A stretch of DNA of 64,000 nt from Salinibacillus xinjiangensis (GTDB lineage: Bacteria > Bacillota > Bacilli > Bacillales > Alkalibacillaceae). The stretch lies in NCBI RefSeq assembly GCF_009649735.1, contig NZ_WJNH01000001.1:248001-312000 (forward strand), in the 5' to 3' direction. Below are positions 33,834 to 42,919 of the stretch, piece after piece. The translations under genes and the position numbers were made by a program. The stretch's first letter is position 1. The number at the start of each line of letters is the position of its first letter. The notes beneath the pieces are model-generated. The model saw nothing but the letters and a program-made list of their open reading frames with translations. It did not search any database and was not told where the DNA came from.

Positions 33834-34682
33834 TCACACTCCAGAGTATGCCATGAACCCACCGTCAACAGGTATAGTAACGCCGGTTACAAACCCGGAC
33901 ATGTTTTCGTCTACTAACCAAAGCAAAGTACCAAGTAAATCCTCTGGCTTACCGAATCGTTGTTGTGGGGTATGACAAATAATTTTATTGGAACGCTCAG
34001 TTAAAGACCCATCTTCGTTCAACAATAGATTTCGGTTTTGTTCTGTTAGGAAAAAGCCTGGTGCAATCGCATTTACACGAATCCCCACGTCAGCAAAATG
34101 AACCGCCAACCATTGGGTAAAGTTTTCAATACCTGCTTTAGCCGCACTATATGCTGGAACTTTCGTCATAGGAGACGGTGCACTCATAGATGACATATTA
34201 ATAATTGTGGCTCCCTTACGATTCACCATTTTTTTCGAAAAGACTTGGGTAGGAATAAAGGTTCCGACTAAATTTAAATTAAAAACAAATTGGAAACCTT
34301 CAGTTGTCATATCAAAGAACGTGGAGATATCGTGGTCCATTAGATCCTCTGGCTTTAAAGTCTCTTTTGTGGTTGTTCCATCAGGATGATTACCCCCAGC
34401 TCCGTTGATTAAGATATCACAAACGCCTAGCTTTTCGTTAATGATATTTTCTGCTTCACGAACACTTTCAATATTAAGAACATCACAGGAAACTGCCAGT
34501 GCTTCTCCACCTTCTTCCTTTATATCCTGTTCTACTTGCTTTCCTGATTCTTCATTACGGTTTAAAATGGCAACCTTTGCCCCCTGACGTCCAAGCTCTC
34601 GGGCCATGGCACCACAGAGTACTCCGCTTCCTCCTGTAACGACAGCCACTTTCCCTTTCACATTTTCATTTAGCGTAAGCAT
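33834..34682 (-). CDS. uxuB: SDR-family D-mannonate (fructuronate) oxidoreductase
   Basis: A 282-residue short-chain dehydrogenase. The cofactor loop [14 protein letters not shown] (about 14-27), INGAGGN (about 90), catalytic Ser-Tyr-Lys as NMSSMSAP...YSAAKAGIE (about 160-182) are visible. Bacillus YjmF/UxuB is of this SDR type rather than the long-chain E. coli UxuB, and the gene sits right beside uxuA as in B. subtilis. It would interconvert D-fructuronate and D-mannonate with NAD(P)H. Its stop overlaps the upstream frame of eda, so the two are tightly packed. Confidence 0.85.
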   Translation of the reverse strand: MLTLNENVKGKVAVVTGGSGVLCGAMARELGRQGAKVAILNRNEESGKQVEQDIKEEGGEALAVSCDVLNIESVREAENIINEKLGVCDILINGAGGNHPDGTTTKETLKPEDLMDHDISTFFDMTTEGFQFVFNLNLVGTFIPTQVFSKKMVNRKGATIINMSSMSAPSPMTKVPAYSAAKAGIENFTQWLAVHFADVGIRVNAIAPGFFLTEQNRNLLLNEDGSLTERSNKIICHTPQQRFGKPEDLLGTLLWLVDENMSGFVTGVTIPVDGGFMAYSGV

Positions 34683-34683
34683 G

Positions 34684-35757
34684 TTATTTCACCTCTTTAT
34701 TGACTCTCTGTAGGGAATCCCAAATGCCCCATAAATACATAACCCCTAATCCGCGGTCATAAAGGCCATACCCTGGCCGGCATTCTTCTCCCCAAATATG
34801 ACGACCATGGTCTGGACGTGCATAACCAGTGAAACCAATTTCATGATAGGCCTTCACGATTTCATATACATCGACGGTTCCATCCTGAGTACGATGGGAC
34901 GTTTCAATAAAGTCACCATTTTCATAAGTTTTGACATTACGTATATGGGCAAAGTGAATACGGTCAGAAAATGATCGAACCATCTCAGCTACATCGTTCT
35001 TTAGGTTAGCCCCTAATGAACCACTGCAAAGGGTCAAGCCATTATATGGATCATCAACAAGCTTTAAAAATCTCTCAAGATTTTGTTTGTTTGTTATAAT
35101 ACGCGGGAGTCCAAATACTGAGAATGGCGGATCGTCCGGATGAATCCCCATTTTGATATCATTTTTCTTCGCAACTGGGATGACCTTTTCTAGGAAATAT
35201 TGAAGGTTTTCCCATAAATCCTCTTCTGTAACGTTCTTATATTTTTCAAATAAGTCCGCTAAATGGGCAAGTCTTTCCGGCTCCCATCCTGGCATGGTAT
35301 AGGTTGAGTTTTTTGAAATCGTGTTCACCAATTCTATTGGGTCAATGTTCTTCAACTTATCATTTTCAAAAAATAATGCAGTAGATCCATCTTCCATTTC
35401 CTTAAATAAATCGGTACGAGTCCAGTCAAAGACCGGCATAAAGTTATAGCAAATTACTTTTACTCCAACTTTTGCTAGCTTTTCAATGGTTTTAATATAA
35501 TTCTCAATATATTCATCACGTGACGGCAGTCCAAGTTTAATATCTTCATGAACATTCACACTTTCCACTACATCAATGTTTAAACCATGGCGGTCAGCTT
35601 GTTCTTTAACTTCTAGAATTTTTTCCATTGGCCATTCCTCACCGGCTGGGACATCATGTAAGGACCAGACAACCCCTTCTACCCCAGGGATTTGTTTAAT
35701 ATGTTCTAATGGGATTCGATCGTTTCCCTCTCCAAACCAGCGCATTGTCATCCTCAT
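34684..35757 (-). CDS. uxuA: D-mannonate dehydratase
   Basis: A 357-residue iron/manganese-dependent dehydratase forming 2-keto-3-deoxygluconate from D-mannonate. Diagnostic stretches are [20 protein letters not shown] (5-24), [17 protein letters not shown] (about 99-115), [18 protein letters not shown] (about 202-219), [13 protein letters not shown] and [14 protein letters not shown] (about 318-331). Length is normal. The stop lies 1 bp from the uxuB start, so translation is coupled. No glucuronate isomerase (UxaC) gene is seen in the window, so the operon may take aldonate or ketouronate directly. Confidence 0.95.
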   Translation of the reverse strand: MRMTMRWFGEGNDRIPLEHIKQIPGVEGVVWSLHDVPAGEEWPMEKILEVKEQADRHGLNIDVVESVNVHEDIKLGLPSRDEYIENYIKTIEKLAKVGVKVICYNFMPVFDWTRTDLFKEMEDGSTALFFENDKLKNIDPIELVNTISKNSTYTMPGWEPERLAHLADLFEKYKNVTEEDLWENLQYFLEKVIPVAKKNDIKMGIHPDDPPFSVFGLPRIITNKQNLERFLKLVDDPYNGLTLCSGSLGANLKNDVAEMVRSFSDRIHFAHIRNVKTYENGDFIETSHRTQDGTVDVYEIVKAYHEIGFTGYARPDHGRHIWGEECRPGYGLYDRGLGVMYLWGIWDSLQRVNKEVK

Positions 35758-35797
35758 AGACCTTGCCTCCCTGCTTACCTTATCAAATTAAATAGCT

Positions 35798-36820
35798 TTA
35801 TAGTTTAATAACAACTTTTCGAACTTCTGGTGGAGCATTATCCATTAGTTCAAATGCTTGCTCAGCTTCTTGTAACTCAAATTGATGACTCACTAAATCC
35901 TTTACATCAAACTCCAGTGTGTTAAATAATTCAACCACTTTCGGGAAGCGATGTGTTTGTAAACGTGAACCACAAATAGTTAACTCTTTTTTCGTTATAT
36001 TTACTTGAGCAAGTTCAGAGACTTTCGTATCAAAACCAAGTAAAACCACTCGTGCGGCTACAGAAGTTACAGCTACCGCTTGCTCTACTGTTTTAGGCAA
36101 TCCAACCGCGTCGATTACCACATTCGCACCCATTCCACCAGTCCACTTATACACCTCTTCTTCTACATCTGAGGTCTGAGGATTGATAACATAATCCGCA
36201 CCCCACTCTTTTGCAAACTCAAGTCGTTTATCATTGAAGTCTGAAATGGCAACCTTTGCACCAGCTTGTCTTGCCATTTTCAAACTACATAATCCAATCG
36301 GTCCAGCGCCAAAGATAAAAACATAGTCCCCTTCTTGCACTTGACCGCGATAAATAGACTGTGCCCCAATCGTAAAAGGTTCTATCAAGGCAATCTCTGA
36401 CCAATTCAACTGATCATTAACCTTATGGACAAGATGCTCTGGCATCACCATCACTTCACGGCCGCCACCTTCTCGGTGTACACCGTAAACCTGTACGTTT
36501 TCACAAACATTTGGACGGCCTTGTCGGCAAGCGTAGCATTCTCCACATGAAGTCATTGGTTCCACCACAACTTTGTCTCCAACAGATAGGCTAGTAACTG
36601 CCCCTCCTGTCTCCACAACTTCTCCTGCAACCTCATGCCCAATTACACGAGGATAGCTCGCAAAAGGATTTTGCCCATGGAGAATATGCATGTCAGATCC
36701 ACAAATTCCCATAGCCCTCATCCGTATTTTAACTTCATTTGAAAGCTCTAAATTAGGTTCATCCATTTCTACAACATTTAAGGTTCCTGGTTCCTTTACT
36801 TGAATGGCTTTCATGACCAA
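35798..36820 (-). CDS. Zinc-dependent alcohol dehydrogenase, YjmD-like
   Basis: A 340-residue medium-chain dehydrogenase. GHEVAGEVVETGG (about 62-74) and CGECYACRQGRPNVC (about 91-105, structural zinc cysteines) are followed by the NAD-binding FGAGPIGLCSLKMARQ (about 165-180). B. subtilis has yjmD, a similar enzyme, next to uxuA-uxuB, and the layout is conserved here. Likely oxidises a hexonate or polyol hydroxyl to feed the KDG route; the exact substrate is unknown. It lies 12 bp after the TRAP large permease gene. Confidence 0.87.
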   Translation of the reverse strand: MVMKAIQVKEPGTLNVVEMDEPNLELSNEVKIRMRAMGICGSDMHILHGQNPFASYPRVIGHEVAGEVVETGGAVTSLSVGDKVVVEPMTSCGECYACRQGRPNVCENVQVYGVHREGGGREVMVMPEHLVHKVNDQLNWSEIALIEPFTIGAQSIYRGQVQEGDYVFIFGAGPIGLCSLKMARQAGAKVAISDFNDKRLEFAKEWGADYVINPQTSDVEEEVYKWTGGMGANVVIDAVGLPKTVEQAVAVTSVAARVVLLGFDTKVSELAQVNITKKELTICGSRLQTHRFPKVVELFNTLEFDVKDLVSHQFELQEAEQAFELMDNAPPEVRKVVIKL

Positions 36821-36832
36821 TCCTCCTCTTTA

Positions 36833-38107
36833 TTAATCAATTAAGCTTGGTAAGAACAGGGTTAGACTCGGAATGAAACTAACCGCTAGTAAAACTAGTA
36901 AACTCACAGCTAAGAATGGTAGTAATGCTTTAGATGCCTGACCAATCGATACTTTCCCAATACTAGATGCCACGAATAAACAAACGCCTACTGGAGGAGT
37001 AGATAAACCAATCATAAGATTCAGCACCATCATAACCCCAAACTGAACCGGATCCATTCCAATTTGTGTGGCAACTGGTAGTAAAACCGGGAACAAGATA
37101 ACAAGTGCTGCAATTGTCTCCATAAAAGTACCTACAAATAACAGCAACACATTTAGTAGTAGAATTACGATAATTGGGTTTTCAGAAATTGCTAGTATCG
37201 AATCTGCTACTAATTGCGGAATTTGCTCACTAACTAGAATCCAACCAAATAGATTCGCCATCCCCACTAGCACCATAATCCCAGCCGTACTAACCATGGA
37301 ATCCAATAGAATCTTTGGTAGCATGTGGAACTTTAAATCACGATAAACAAAAATTCCTACAATTAAGGCATATACAACCGCTACAATCGATGCTTCAGTT
37401 GGTGTAAAGTAACCACTTAAAATACCGAATAAAATTACAACCGTCATCATTAGAGCCCAAAAAGCGCCAAAGAATGACTTAGTAATAACTGGAAGTGTTT
37501 GGCGTTCACCTTTTGGATATTTCCTCTTTTTCGATATGAAATACGTAGCTACCATTAAACTAAGCCCGAGCAGAATGCCGGGGATGGTACCCGCTAAAAA
37601 TAAATCGCCGATTGAAACTGTTGCAAGAGTTCCTAAAATGATCATAGGAAGCGAAGGTGGGATTATTGGCCCAATTGTCGAAGAGGATGAAGTTACAGCT
37701 ACTGAAAAAGGCGCATCATACCCTTCTTTTTTCATGGCAGGAATCATAACGGATCCAATGCTTGCGGTATCTGCTAATGCTGTCCCAGTGATACCTGCAA
37801 ACCCCATGGAAGCACCAACGTTTGACAGCCCTAAACCACCTCGAATATGTCCAACTAGCTTTTTCGCAAAATCGATGATTCGTTCTGTAATACCACCAGC
37901 ATTCATTAAGTTACCCGCTAAAATAAACCCTGGAATACAAAGTAAAGTAAAGGAGTTAATGCCCCCGAACATTTTCTGAGGGATTATATTCAAAGGAATA
38001 TCGGCGATCAAAATATAGACCAAGGATGATAAACCTAAACTAAAGGCAATTGGTACACTAAGAAATATTAGAATGATAAAAGTTACAAATAATATTGTGG
38101 CCATCAT
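36833..38107 (-). CDS. TRAP transporter large permease (DctM)
   Basis: A 424-residue membrane protein with about 12 helices. PGFILAGNLMNAGGITERII (about 60-79), GASMGFAGITGTALADTASIGS (about 98-119) and ATVSIGDLFLAGTIPG are typical DctM segments. With the DctQ and DctP genes upstream it forms a sodium-driven importer of carboxylates, here most likely a uronate or aldonate because of the uxuA/kdgK context. Start overlaps the DctQ stop by 4 bp. Confidence 0.93.
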   Translation of the reverse strand: MMATILFVTFIILIFLSVPIAFSLGLSSLVYILIADIPLNIIPQKMFGGINSFTLLCIPGFILAGNLMNAGGITERIIDFAKKLVGHIRGGLGLSNVGASMGFAGITGTALADTASIGSVMIPAMKKEGYDAPFSVAVTSSSSTIGPIIPPSLPMIILGTLATVSIGDLFLAGTIPGILLGLSLMVATYFISKKRKYPKGERQTLPVITKSFFGAFWALMMTVVILFGILSGYFTPTEASIVAVVYALIVGIFVYRDLKFHMLPKILLDSMVSTAGIMVLVGMANLFGWILVSEQIPQLVADSILAISENPIIVILLLNVLLLFVGTFMETIAALVILFPVLLPVATQIGMDPVQFGVMMVLNLMIGLSTPPVGVCLFVASSIGKVSIGQASKALLPFLAVSLLVLLAVSFIPSLTLFLPSLID

Positions 38108-38619
38108 AGGTTAACACCTTCTTTCTCTTCCTGCTGATCCAGCTCTTTGTGCTGATCTAGTTTAAGTACGGCATATATATTGAAAAAACTGTAAAGTGCT
38201 AAAAATACAAATAAAATAACCATACTTAAGTGAATGTAAAACATTTCGATTGATAAAGTTGCAGACGATTGATTTTGACCTATTAATGAAAACTCATAGG
38301 CAAAAGACACTAAGTAAGCAGAAAACAAACCTAATATCAGGTAAATCAAGGCCTCGACATATTTCCTCACCTTTTTTGGAAGAAAATCTACAAATAAATC
38401 CACACGAACATATTCACGTTGTTCCATTGCGATTGGTGCAGCAAAAGCAATGGAAAAGATAAATAAGAAACGTGAAAGTTCTTCTGTCCACACAAAACTA
38501 AATGGTGTATAACGCCCTGTTATTTGGATGATCACAACGAGAACGAGGGCAGAAAAACTAGTAATTGTTAAAATTTTGAGTATCCGACTAAGAATGTTAA
38601 TAGCTTGCATGTTGCTCAC
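38104..38619 (-). CDS. TRAP transporter small permease (DctQ)
   Basis: A 171-residue protein with four helices. The conserved WTEELSRFLFIFSIAFAAPIAM (about 39-60) and REYVRVDLFVDFLPKKVRKYV segments identify DctQ. It pairs with DctM. The charged C-terminal tail (LDQHKELDQQEEKEGV) is cytosolic. It follows the binding-protein gene after a 64-bp gap that contains a GC-clamped hairpin. Confidence 0.92.
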   Translation of the reverse strand: MSNMQAINILSRILKILTITSFSALVLVVIIQITGRYTPFSFVWTEELSRFLFIFSIAFAAPIAMEQREYVRVDLFVDFLPKKVRKYVEALIYLILGLFSAYLVSFAYEFSLIGQNQSSATLSIEMFYIHLSMVILFVFLALYSFFNIYAVLKLDQHKELDQQEEKEGVNL

Positions 38620-38636
38620 CCTTTATTGAATAATGG

Positions 38637-38672
38637 GGTAACATACCACCCTTTAAAGAGAGGTATGTTACC
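38637..38672 (-). other. Intercistronic hairpin between dctP and dctQ
   Basis: GGTAACATACC and GGTATGTTACC form a perfect 11-bp inverted repeat without a T run. As with many binding-protein genes, it probably protects the upstream message and raises DctP above the permease subunits. Confidence 0.65.
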
Positions 38673-38683
38673 TGAATAAATTT

Positions 38684-39703
38684 TTATTTTCCTGCTTCAA
38701 CAATCTTGTTATAAAGCTCTAATTGTACTTCAGTTAAGCTTTCTTCAACAGCTGGTTTCATTGCTTCTGCGAAAGCCTCTTGATCTACTTCAACAAATTC
38801 CATTCCTTTATCTTTTAGATCTTGCTCAATTTCAGCAGTTTCAGTTTCATATAACTCTAGACCATATGCTTGAGCTTCTGCTGCAGCCTCTTGAACAGCT
38901 GTTTGCATATCTTCACTTAGTGAATTGAACTGTTCGTTACCAACCACAACATAAATCCAAGAATAAACGTGCTCGGTAACGTTTACATAATCTTGTACTT
39001 CAAAGAAACTAGCACTTTGAATCAAGTCGACTGGGTTTTCCTGACCATCAATAACTCCTTGTTGTAGTCCAGTAAATACTTCACTAAAGTCCATAACTTG
39101 TGGTCTTGCTCCCGCTGCTTCCCAAGCATCCATAAATAAAGGTACGTTTGGTACACGCATTTTAAATCCTTCTAAGTCTTCAGGTGATTCAATAGGTTCA
39201 CTAGAAGTTAAGTTTCTTGGAGCACGAATATGATAGTAAAGTGGTGTAACGCCAACGCCATCTTTAACAGCCGCTTCAATTTCGCTACCGATTTCACCTT
39301 CAACAACGTTTTGCAGGTGCTCTTGACCATTAAATGCGTACGGAACTGCCATTAGTGCTGCTTCTGGAGCCCAGTTCGCCATGGTTTCACCAGAGATTGT
39401 CATGTCTACTGTGCCAGCTTCAATTCCATTTAAAACCTCAGTTTCAGAACCTAATTGCTCGTTTGGATAAATCTCAATTTGTAGCTTCCCATCTGTTTTC
39501 TCATCAACTAACTCAGCAAACTTTTCTGCTGTTTTATGCCATTGGTGCTCTTCGTTAGATAGATGTCCCATTTTCCAAGTAATTGTGTCTCCTGAATCTT
39601 CTCCTTCATCTCCTGAACCTGAAGTGCCTTCATCACTGCCACCACATGCTACTAATACCAAAATTAGTGCAGATACAAACAAAAAGCTAAGAAATTTCTT
39701 CAT
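38684..39703 (-). CDS. TRAP transporter substrate-binding lipoprotein (DctP)
   Basis: A 339-residue lipoprotein. The lipobox is LVLVACGG (Cys about 20), followed by a Gly/Ser/acidic linker and the DctP fold (TWKMGHLSNEEHQWHKTAEKFAEL). The ligand-clamping arginine is expected in LEGFKMRVPNVPLFMDAW (about 175), and the motif EVFTGLQQGVIDGQENPVD (about 205-223) is characteristic. It captures a carboxylate sugar outside the membrane for DctQM. Substrate inferred as uronate or aldonate from the operon. Confidence 0.93.
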   Translation of the reverse strand: MKKFLSFLFVSALILVLVACGGSDEGTSGSGDEGEDSGDTITWKMGHLSNEEHQWHKTAEKFAELVDEKTDGKLQIEIYPNEQLGSETEVLNGIEAGTVDMTISGETMANWAPEAALMAVPYAFNGQEHLQNVVEGEIGSEIEAAVKDGVGVTPLYYHIRAPRNLTSSEPIESPEDLEGFKMRVPNVPLFMDAWEAAGARPQVMDFSEVFTGLQQGVIDGQENPVDLIQSASFFEVQDYVNVTEHVYSWIYVVVGNEQFNSLSEDMQTAVQEAAAEAQAYGLELYETETAEIEQDLKDKGMEFVEVDQEAFAEAMKPAVEESLTEVQLELYNKIVEAGK

Positions 39704-39770
39704 GAATAGTGACCTCCCATTTTTTAATAGATTAGTATAAATATATAAAGTAAAGGTTTTTCACCTTGAC

Positions 39771-40781
39771 TTACGAATTGAGATAGTTGTAAATACTCTC
39801 TGGCACCGGAATACCTTCTTCTTGACGAGTTTCTTCTTTAAGCTGTTCTGGCTCACCGGGTACCATAACAGATTGAAAACCTTCCGCTGGTTTTACTTCA
39901 TGTAACTCATCTATCATTTTGTCAATGTTTTGCATGAATTCATTTTTATCAATGAATAAACCAGGATTAATCGTAATAATCGTGTGACTTAAGTGACGAT
40001 AGTTTTTGTAGTCTCCATACATAGTAGAAATGCTTGGACCAAAGGCAGACCCAGTTAGAACACCTGTTAGTACATCCACTACAAGGGCAAGACCATAACC
40101 TTTTGGTCCACTTATTGGAAGTAAATGTTTGACTAAGTTTGGATCTGTTACTGGGGAACCATTTTCATCTACTCCCCAGTTGTCTGGGATTTCTTTTCCA
40201 GTCTCTCTCGTATGAAGCACCTTCCCCAAGGCAACATTACTTGTTGCCATATCTAGGATAATTGGTCGATGTTTACTTGCCGGGAAACCGTAAGCTATTG
40301 GGTTTGTCCCAAAATAGGAATCTGCTCCACCGAAAGGGACTACCGCGCTATCGGTATGCGTCATAATCATACTAATCGTATCTTGTTCGGCTGCCTGCTG
40401 CGCAAAGTAGGACAATGCCCCACAGTGACTACTGTTTACGATTCCTACAATTCCAATGCCATTATCCTTAGAAAGTTGAATTGCATGGTCCATTGCCTCT
40501 TTCGTGATGACATGTCCCATTCCGTTATCACCATCAAAGAGACTCGCTGAAGACCCTTTTTGCTCAGTACTGAATACTGGAGTGGGGTTCATCCCACCTT
40601 CTAGCATTCTTTTTACATAGTGCTCAGTTCGTAATACCCCATGTGAACTCACTCCACGTAGGTCTGCGTGAACGAGTACATCTGCTACAACAGTCGCGTG
40701 TTCTTGGCTTACCTTTGCTTTTGTTAATTTATTGACAACTAAAGATTTTAGCTCTTCCTTTTGTACGATTATGTCTGACAT
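39771..40781 (-). CDS. Ldh2/YjmC-family malate/lactate-type dehydrogenase
   Basis: A 336-residue NAD(P)-dependent oxidoreductase of the Ldh2 (MDH/YlbC/YjmC) family. Family segments include ADVLVHADLRGVSSHGVLR (about 29-47), GIGIVGIVNSSHCGALSYFA (about 98-117), GTNPIAYGFPA and GPKGYGLALVVDVLTGVLTGSAFG (about 224-247). B. subtilis yjmC lies in the same hexuronate locus as yjmD, uxuA and uxuB. Probable role: reduction or oxidation of a 2-keto sugar acid; the precise reaction is not known. It lies between the HxlB gene and dctP. Confidence 0.87.
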   Translation of the reverse strand: MSDIIVQKEELKSLVVNKLTKAKVSQEHATVVADVLVHADLRGVSSHGVLRTEHYVKRMLEGGMNPTPVFSTEQKGSSASLFDGDNGMGHVITKEAMDHAIQLSKDNGIGIVGIVNSSHCGALSYFAQQAAEQDTISMIMTHTDSAVVPFGGADSYFGTNPIAYGFPASKHRPIILDMATSNVALGKVLHTRETGKEIPDNWGVDENGSPVTDPNLVKHLLPISGPKGYGLALVVDVLTGVLTGSAFGPSISTMYGDYKNYRHLSHTIITINPGLFIDKNEFMQNIDKMIDELHEVKPAEGFQSVMVPGEPEQLKEETRQEEGIPVPESIYNYLNS

Positions 40782-40793
40782 CTAATCTTCCTC

Positions 40794-41345
40794 TCATTGC
40801 AGATTGGCATGATTTCGTTTCATCATGTCGTGAATATCTTCCTGTTTGCTAGTCATGGAAATCACCACAGCATCTAACAATAGATGAACAGATTGATCAA
40901 ATTGGTTTCCCATAGGTTGAATGGTCTCGGGTTCATCTTTCCTGCGATGTTTTGTTGCTGCTGGGATAATCACTTGATGGTTAGCTAAATCCCCAATATC
41001 AGATTCACTATTGGTCGTAACTAGGTATACCTTGGCCTTATTTTTGGCCGCTTGCTCAGCTACGAGTGCAACAGACGGGGTGTTTCCTGACCCACTTATG
41101 GCTACTAGCAAATCCCCTTCCTGAATACTTGGTGTAATGGTCTCCCCTGTTACATAAACCGGATAGTTTGCGTGCATCAATCTCATCGCAAATGCCTTCC
41201 CAATCAATCCTGATCGCCCCTCACCACAGATAAAAATATGTTTAGCCTGTTTCAGGGCATCTATTAAAGAAGTAACTTGCTCATTGTCTACATGTTCAGC
41301 TACTTGCTTAAGCTCCTCTAAAATTTTCAAATGAACATTCTTCAT
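40794..41345 (-). CDS. hxlB: 6-phospho-3-hexuloisomerase
   Basis: A 183-residue SIS protein that converts hexulose 6-phosphate to fructose 6-phosphate in the ribulose monophosphate route. IFICGEGRSGLIGKAFAMRLMH (about 33-54), VAISGSGNTPSVALVAEQAA (about 81-100) and NQFDQSVHLLLDAVVI (about 145-160) match the family. The start overlaps the hxlA stop by 4 bp, as in B. subtilis hxlAB. Its presence inside a uronate operon is unusual: it either removes formaldehyde released from a methylated substrate or acts on a different hexulose phosphate. Confidence 0.87.
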   Translation of the reverse strand: MKNVHLKILEELKQVAEHVDNEQVTSLIDALKQAKHIFICGEGRSGLIGKAFAMRLMHANYPVYVTGETITPSIQEGDLLVAISGSGNTPSVALVAEQAAKNKAKVYLVTTNSESDIGDLANHQVIIPAATKHRRKDEPETIQPMGNQFDQSVHLLLDAVVISMTSKQEDIHDMMKRNHANLQ

Positions 41346-41968
41346 GTTTTTGGAATCACCTCCTTTATGGTTGCGCTTGCCTTACCTGGGTTAGCCGCAC
41401 TTGTGATGTAACCACCTACAATAAAAACGTCTGGTTTAAGCTTTTCAAAGCGTTGAACCGATTCTGGTGAAATTCCTCCCGCTACAAACACAGTAAAATC
41501 ATCGGATAAAGATTTGTAACGCTCTAATGAATACCTCTCTGCTTGAACTTGTGTATCCTTCCCAATATGGGCGGAAACGAGTTCTACACCCAATTCTTTT
41601 AATCTTTGAAATCGCTCTACCGGTACTTCTAATAAATCGACTAATACTCTTTTATTTAGTTCCTTAGCAATTTTTATCGAGTCAAGAATGGTTTGATCAT
41701 GGGCAAAACCCATTACTGTAGTAATATCAGCTCCAGCCTCTAGCGCCTGCACTGTCTCATCTTTACCCGCGTCACAGGTTTTCATATCCGCAACAATTTT
41801 CTTGTACGGAAACCTATGACGGAACTCGCGAATAATATCCATTCCGTACTCCTTAATGACCCCTGTTCCAATCTCAATATAATCGATATGATTATAAGTC
41901 TGCTCTGTAATAGAGATACATTCCTCTTTAGTCAAACGGTCAAGTGCAACCTGAATCATTTCGATCAC
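41342..41968 (-). CDS. hxlA: 3-hexulose-6-phosphate synthase family protein
   Basis: A 208-residue orotidine-decarboxylase-superfamily barrel. EIGTGVIKEYGM (about 32-43) and the active-site ADMKTCDAGKDE (about 60-71, DxKxxD pattern) followed by GADITTVMGFAHD fit hexulose-phosphate synthase, which joins formaldehyde to ribulose 5-phosphate. The related 3-keto-L-gulonate-6-phosphate decarboxylase shares DxKxxD, but the paired PHI gene favours HPS. It starts directly at the kdgK stop. Specificity within this operon needs testing, since homologues with altered substrates exist. Confidence 0.8.
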   Translation of the reverse strand: MIEMIQVALDRLTKEECISITEQTYNHIDYIEIGTGVIKEYGMDIIREFRHRFPYKKIVADMKTCDAGKDETVQALEAGADITTVMGFAHDQTILDSIKIAKELNKRVLVDLLEVPVERFQRLKELGVELVSAHIGKDTQVQAERYSLERYKSLSDDFTVFVAGGISPESVQRFEKLKPDVFIVGGYITSAANPGKASATIKEVIPKT

Positions 41969-42919
41969 CTACCTCTCAATAGACTCTTTTTCCCCAAGTC
42001 TTTCGAGGACATCATCATAATAAGGTAAGCCTTCATTATCCCCGTAAACTCCAACAACCATGGCTCCAATGGTATTGGCAAATTGCAGGATGCGTTTAGG
42101 CTCCCAGCCATTTAATAAGCCACAAATCACACCCGCATCAAATCCATCTCCTGCACCAACGGTATCGGCTACTGTTTCTACTTTTACAGCTGGGGCTTCA
42201 ATGATCTTATCCTCAGACCACACGAGTGAACCATCCCCTCCAAGCTTGACGAACAAATGAGAAATTCCACATTCCTTTGCATTCTTGATTAGTTCATTTA
42301 CATCTCTAGTACCAAACAGCACTTCGGCCTCATCTAACCCGGTAAGTAGGTAATCCACATAAGGCATCCAGTTTAGCAAAGTCTCACGCGCCTTTTCCTT
42401 ACTCCAAAGCTTCAATCGAATATTTGGGTCCATGGAAACTTTCACCCCATGCTTGTGAGCTAAAGCAACAGCCTGGTCAATGACTCGAATGTTTTGCTCA
42501 CTAATTGCTGGAAATACCCCAGTGATATGAAGCAGCTTTGCATTTTCAAAGTAAGATTCGTTTAAGGATTCTGGAAGTAATGTTTCGGTCGGTGATTTAT
42601 CCCGGTAATAAAAGGTTTTTCCAGATCCATCTGCTTGGATTTCTTTAAAGTTAAGGGAGGTTGGATAACCTTCCACTAGCTTGACCTCAGATACGTCAAT
42701 GCCTTCACCTCTTGCAAAGTTGTATATATATCGACCAAACTCATCCTTCCCTAAACGGCCAATCCATCCTGCATTAAGGCCAAGTCGAGAGCACCCAATT
42801 GCAACATTGAATTCAGCTCCCCCAACCTTTCTTTTAAAGGAATCTGAAAAACGAAGAGGACCGGTAGCACTTGGGTCAAATGTAATCATGGCATCTCCGA
42901 TTGTGATGATATCGTTCAT
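41969..42919 (-). CDS. kdgK: 2-dehydro-3-deoxygluconokinase (PfkB family)
   Basis: A 316-residue ribokinase-fold kinase phosphorylating KDG to KDPG. RKVGGAEFNVAIGCSRLGLNAGWIGRLG (residues about 30-57) is the substrate-side signature, and DTVGAGDGFDAGVICGLLNG (about 252-271) holds the catalytic Asp and anion hole. The N-terminal MNDIITIGDAMITFDP fits KdgK. Start overlaps the LacI-type regulator stop by 4 bp. With UxuA and Eda this gives a complete mannonate to pyruvate plus glyceraldehyde-3-phosphate route. Confidence 0.9.
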   Translation of the reverse strand: MNDIITIGDAMITFDPSATGPLRFSDSFKRKVGGAEFNVAIGCSRLGLNAGWIGRLGKDEFGRYIYNFARGEGIDVSEVKLVEGYPTSLNFKEIQADGSGKTFYYRDKSPTETLLPESLNESYFENAKLLHITGVFPAISEQNIRVIDQAVALAHKHGVKVSMDPNIRLKLWSKEKARETLLNWMPYVDYLLTGLDEAEVLFGTRDVNELIKNAKECGISHLFVKLGGDGSLVWSEDKIIEAPAVKVETVADTVGAGDGFDAGVICGLLNGWEPKRILQFANTIGAMVVGVYGDNEGLPYYDDVLERLGEKESIER

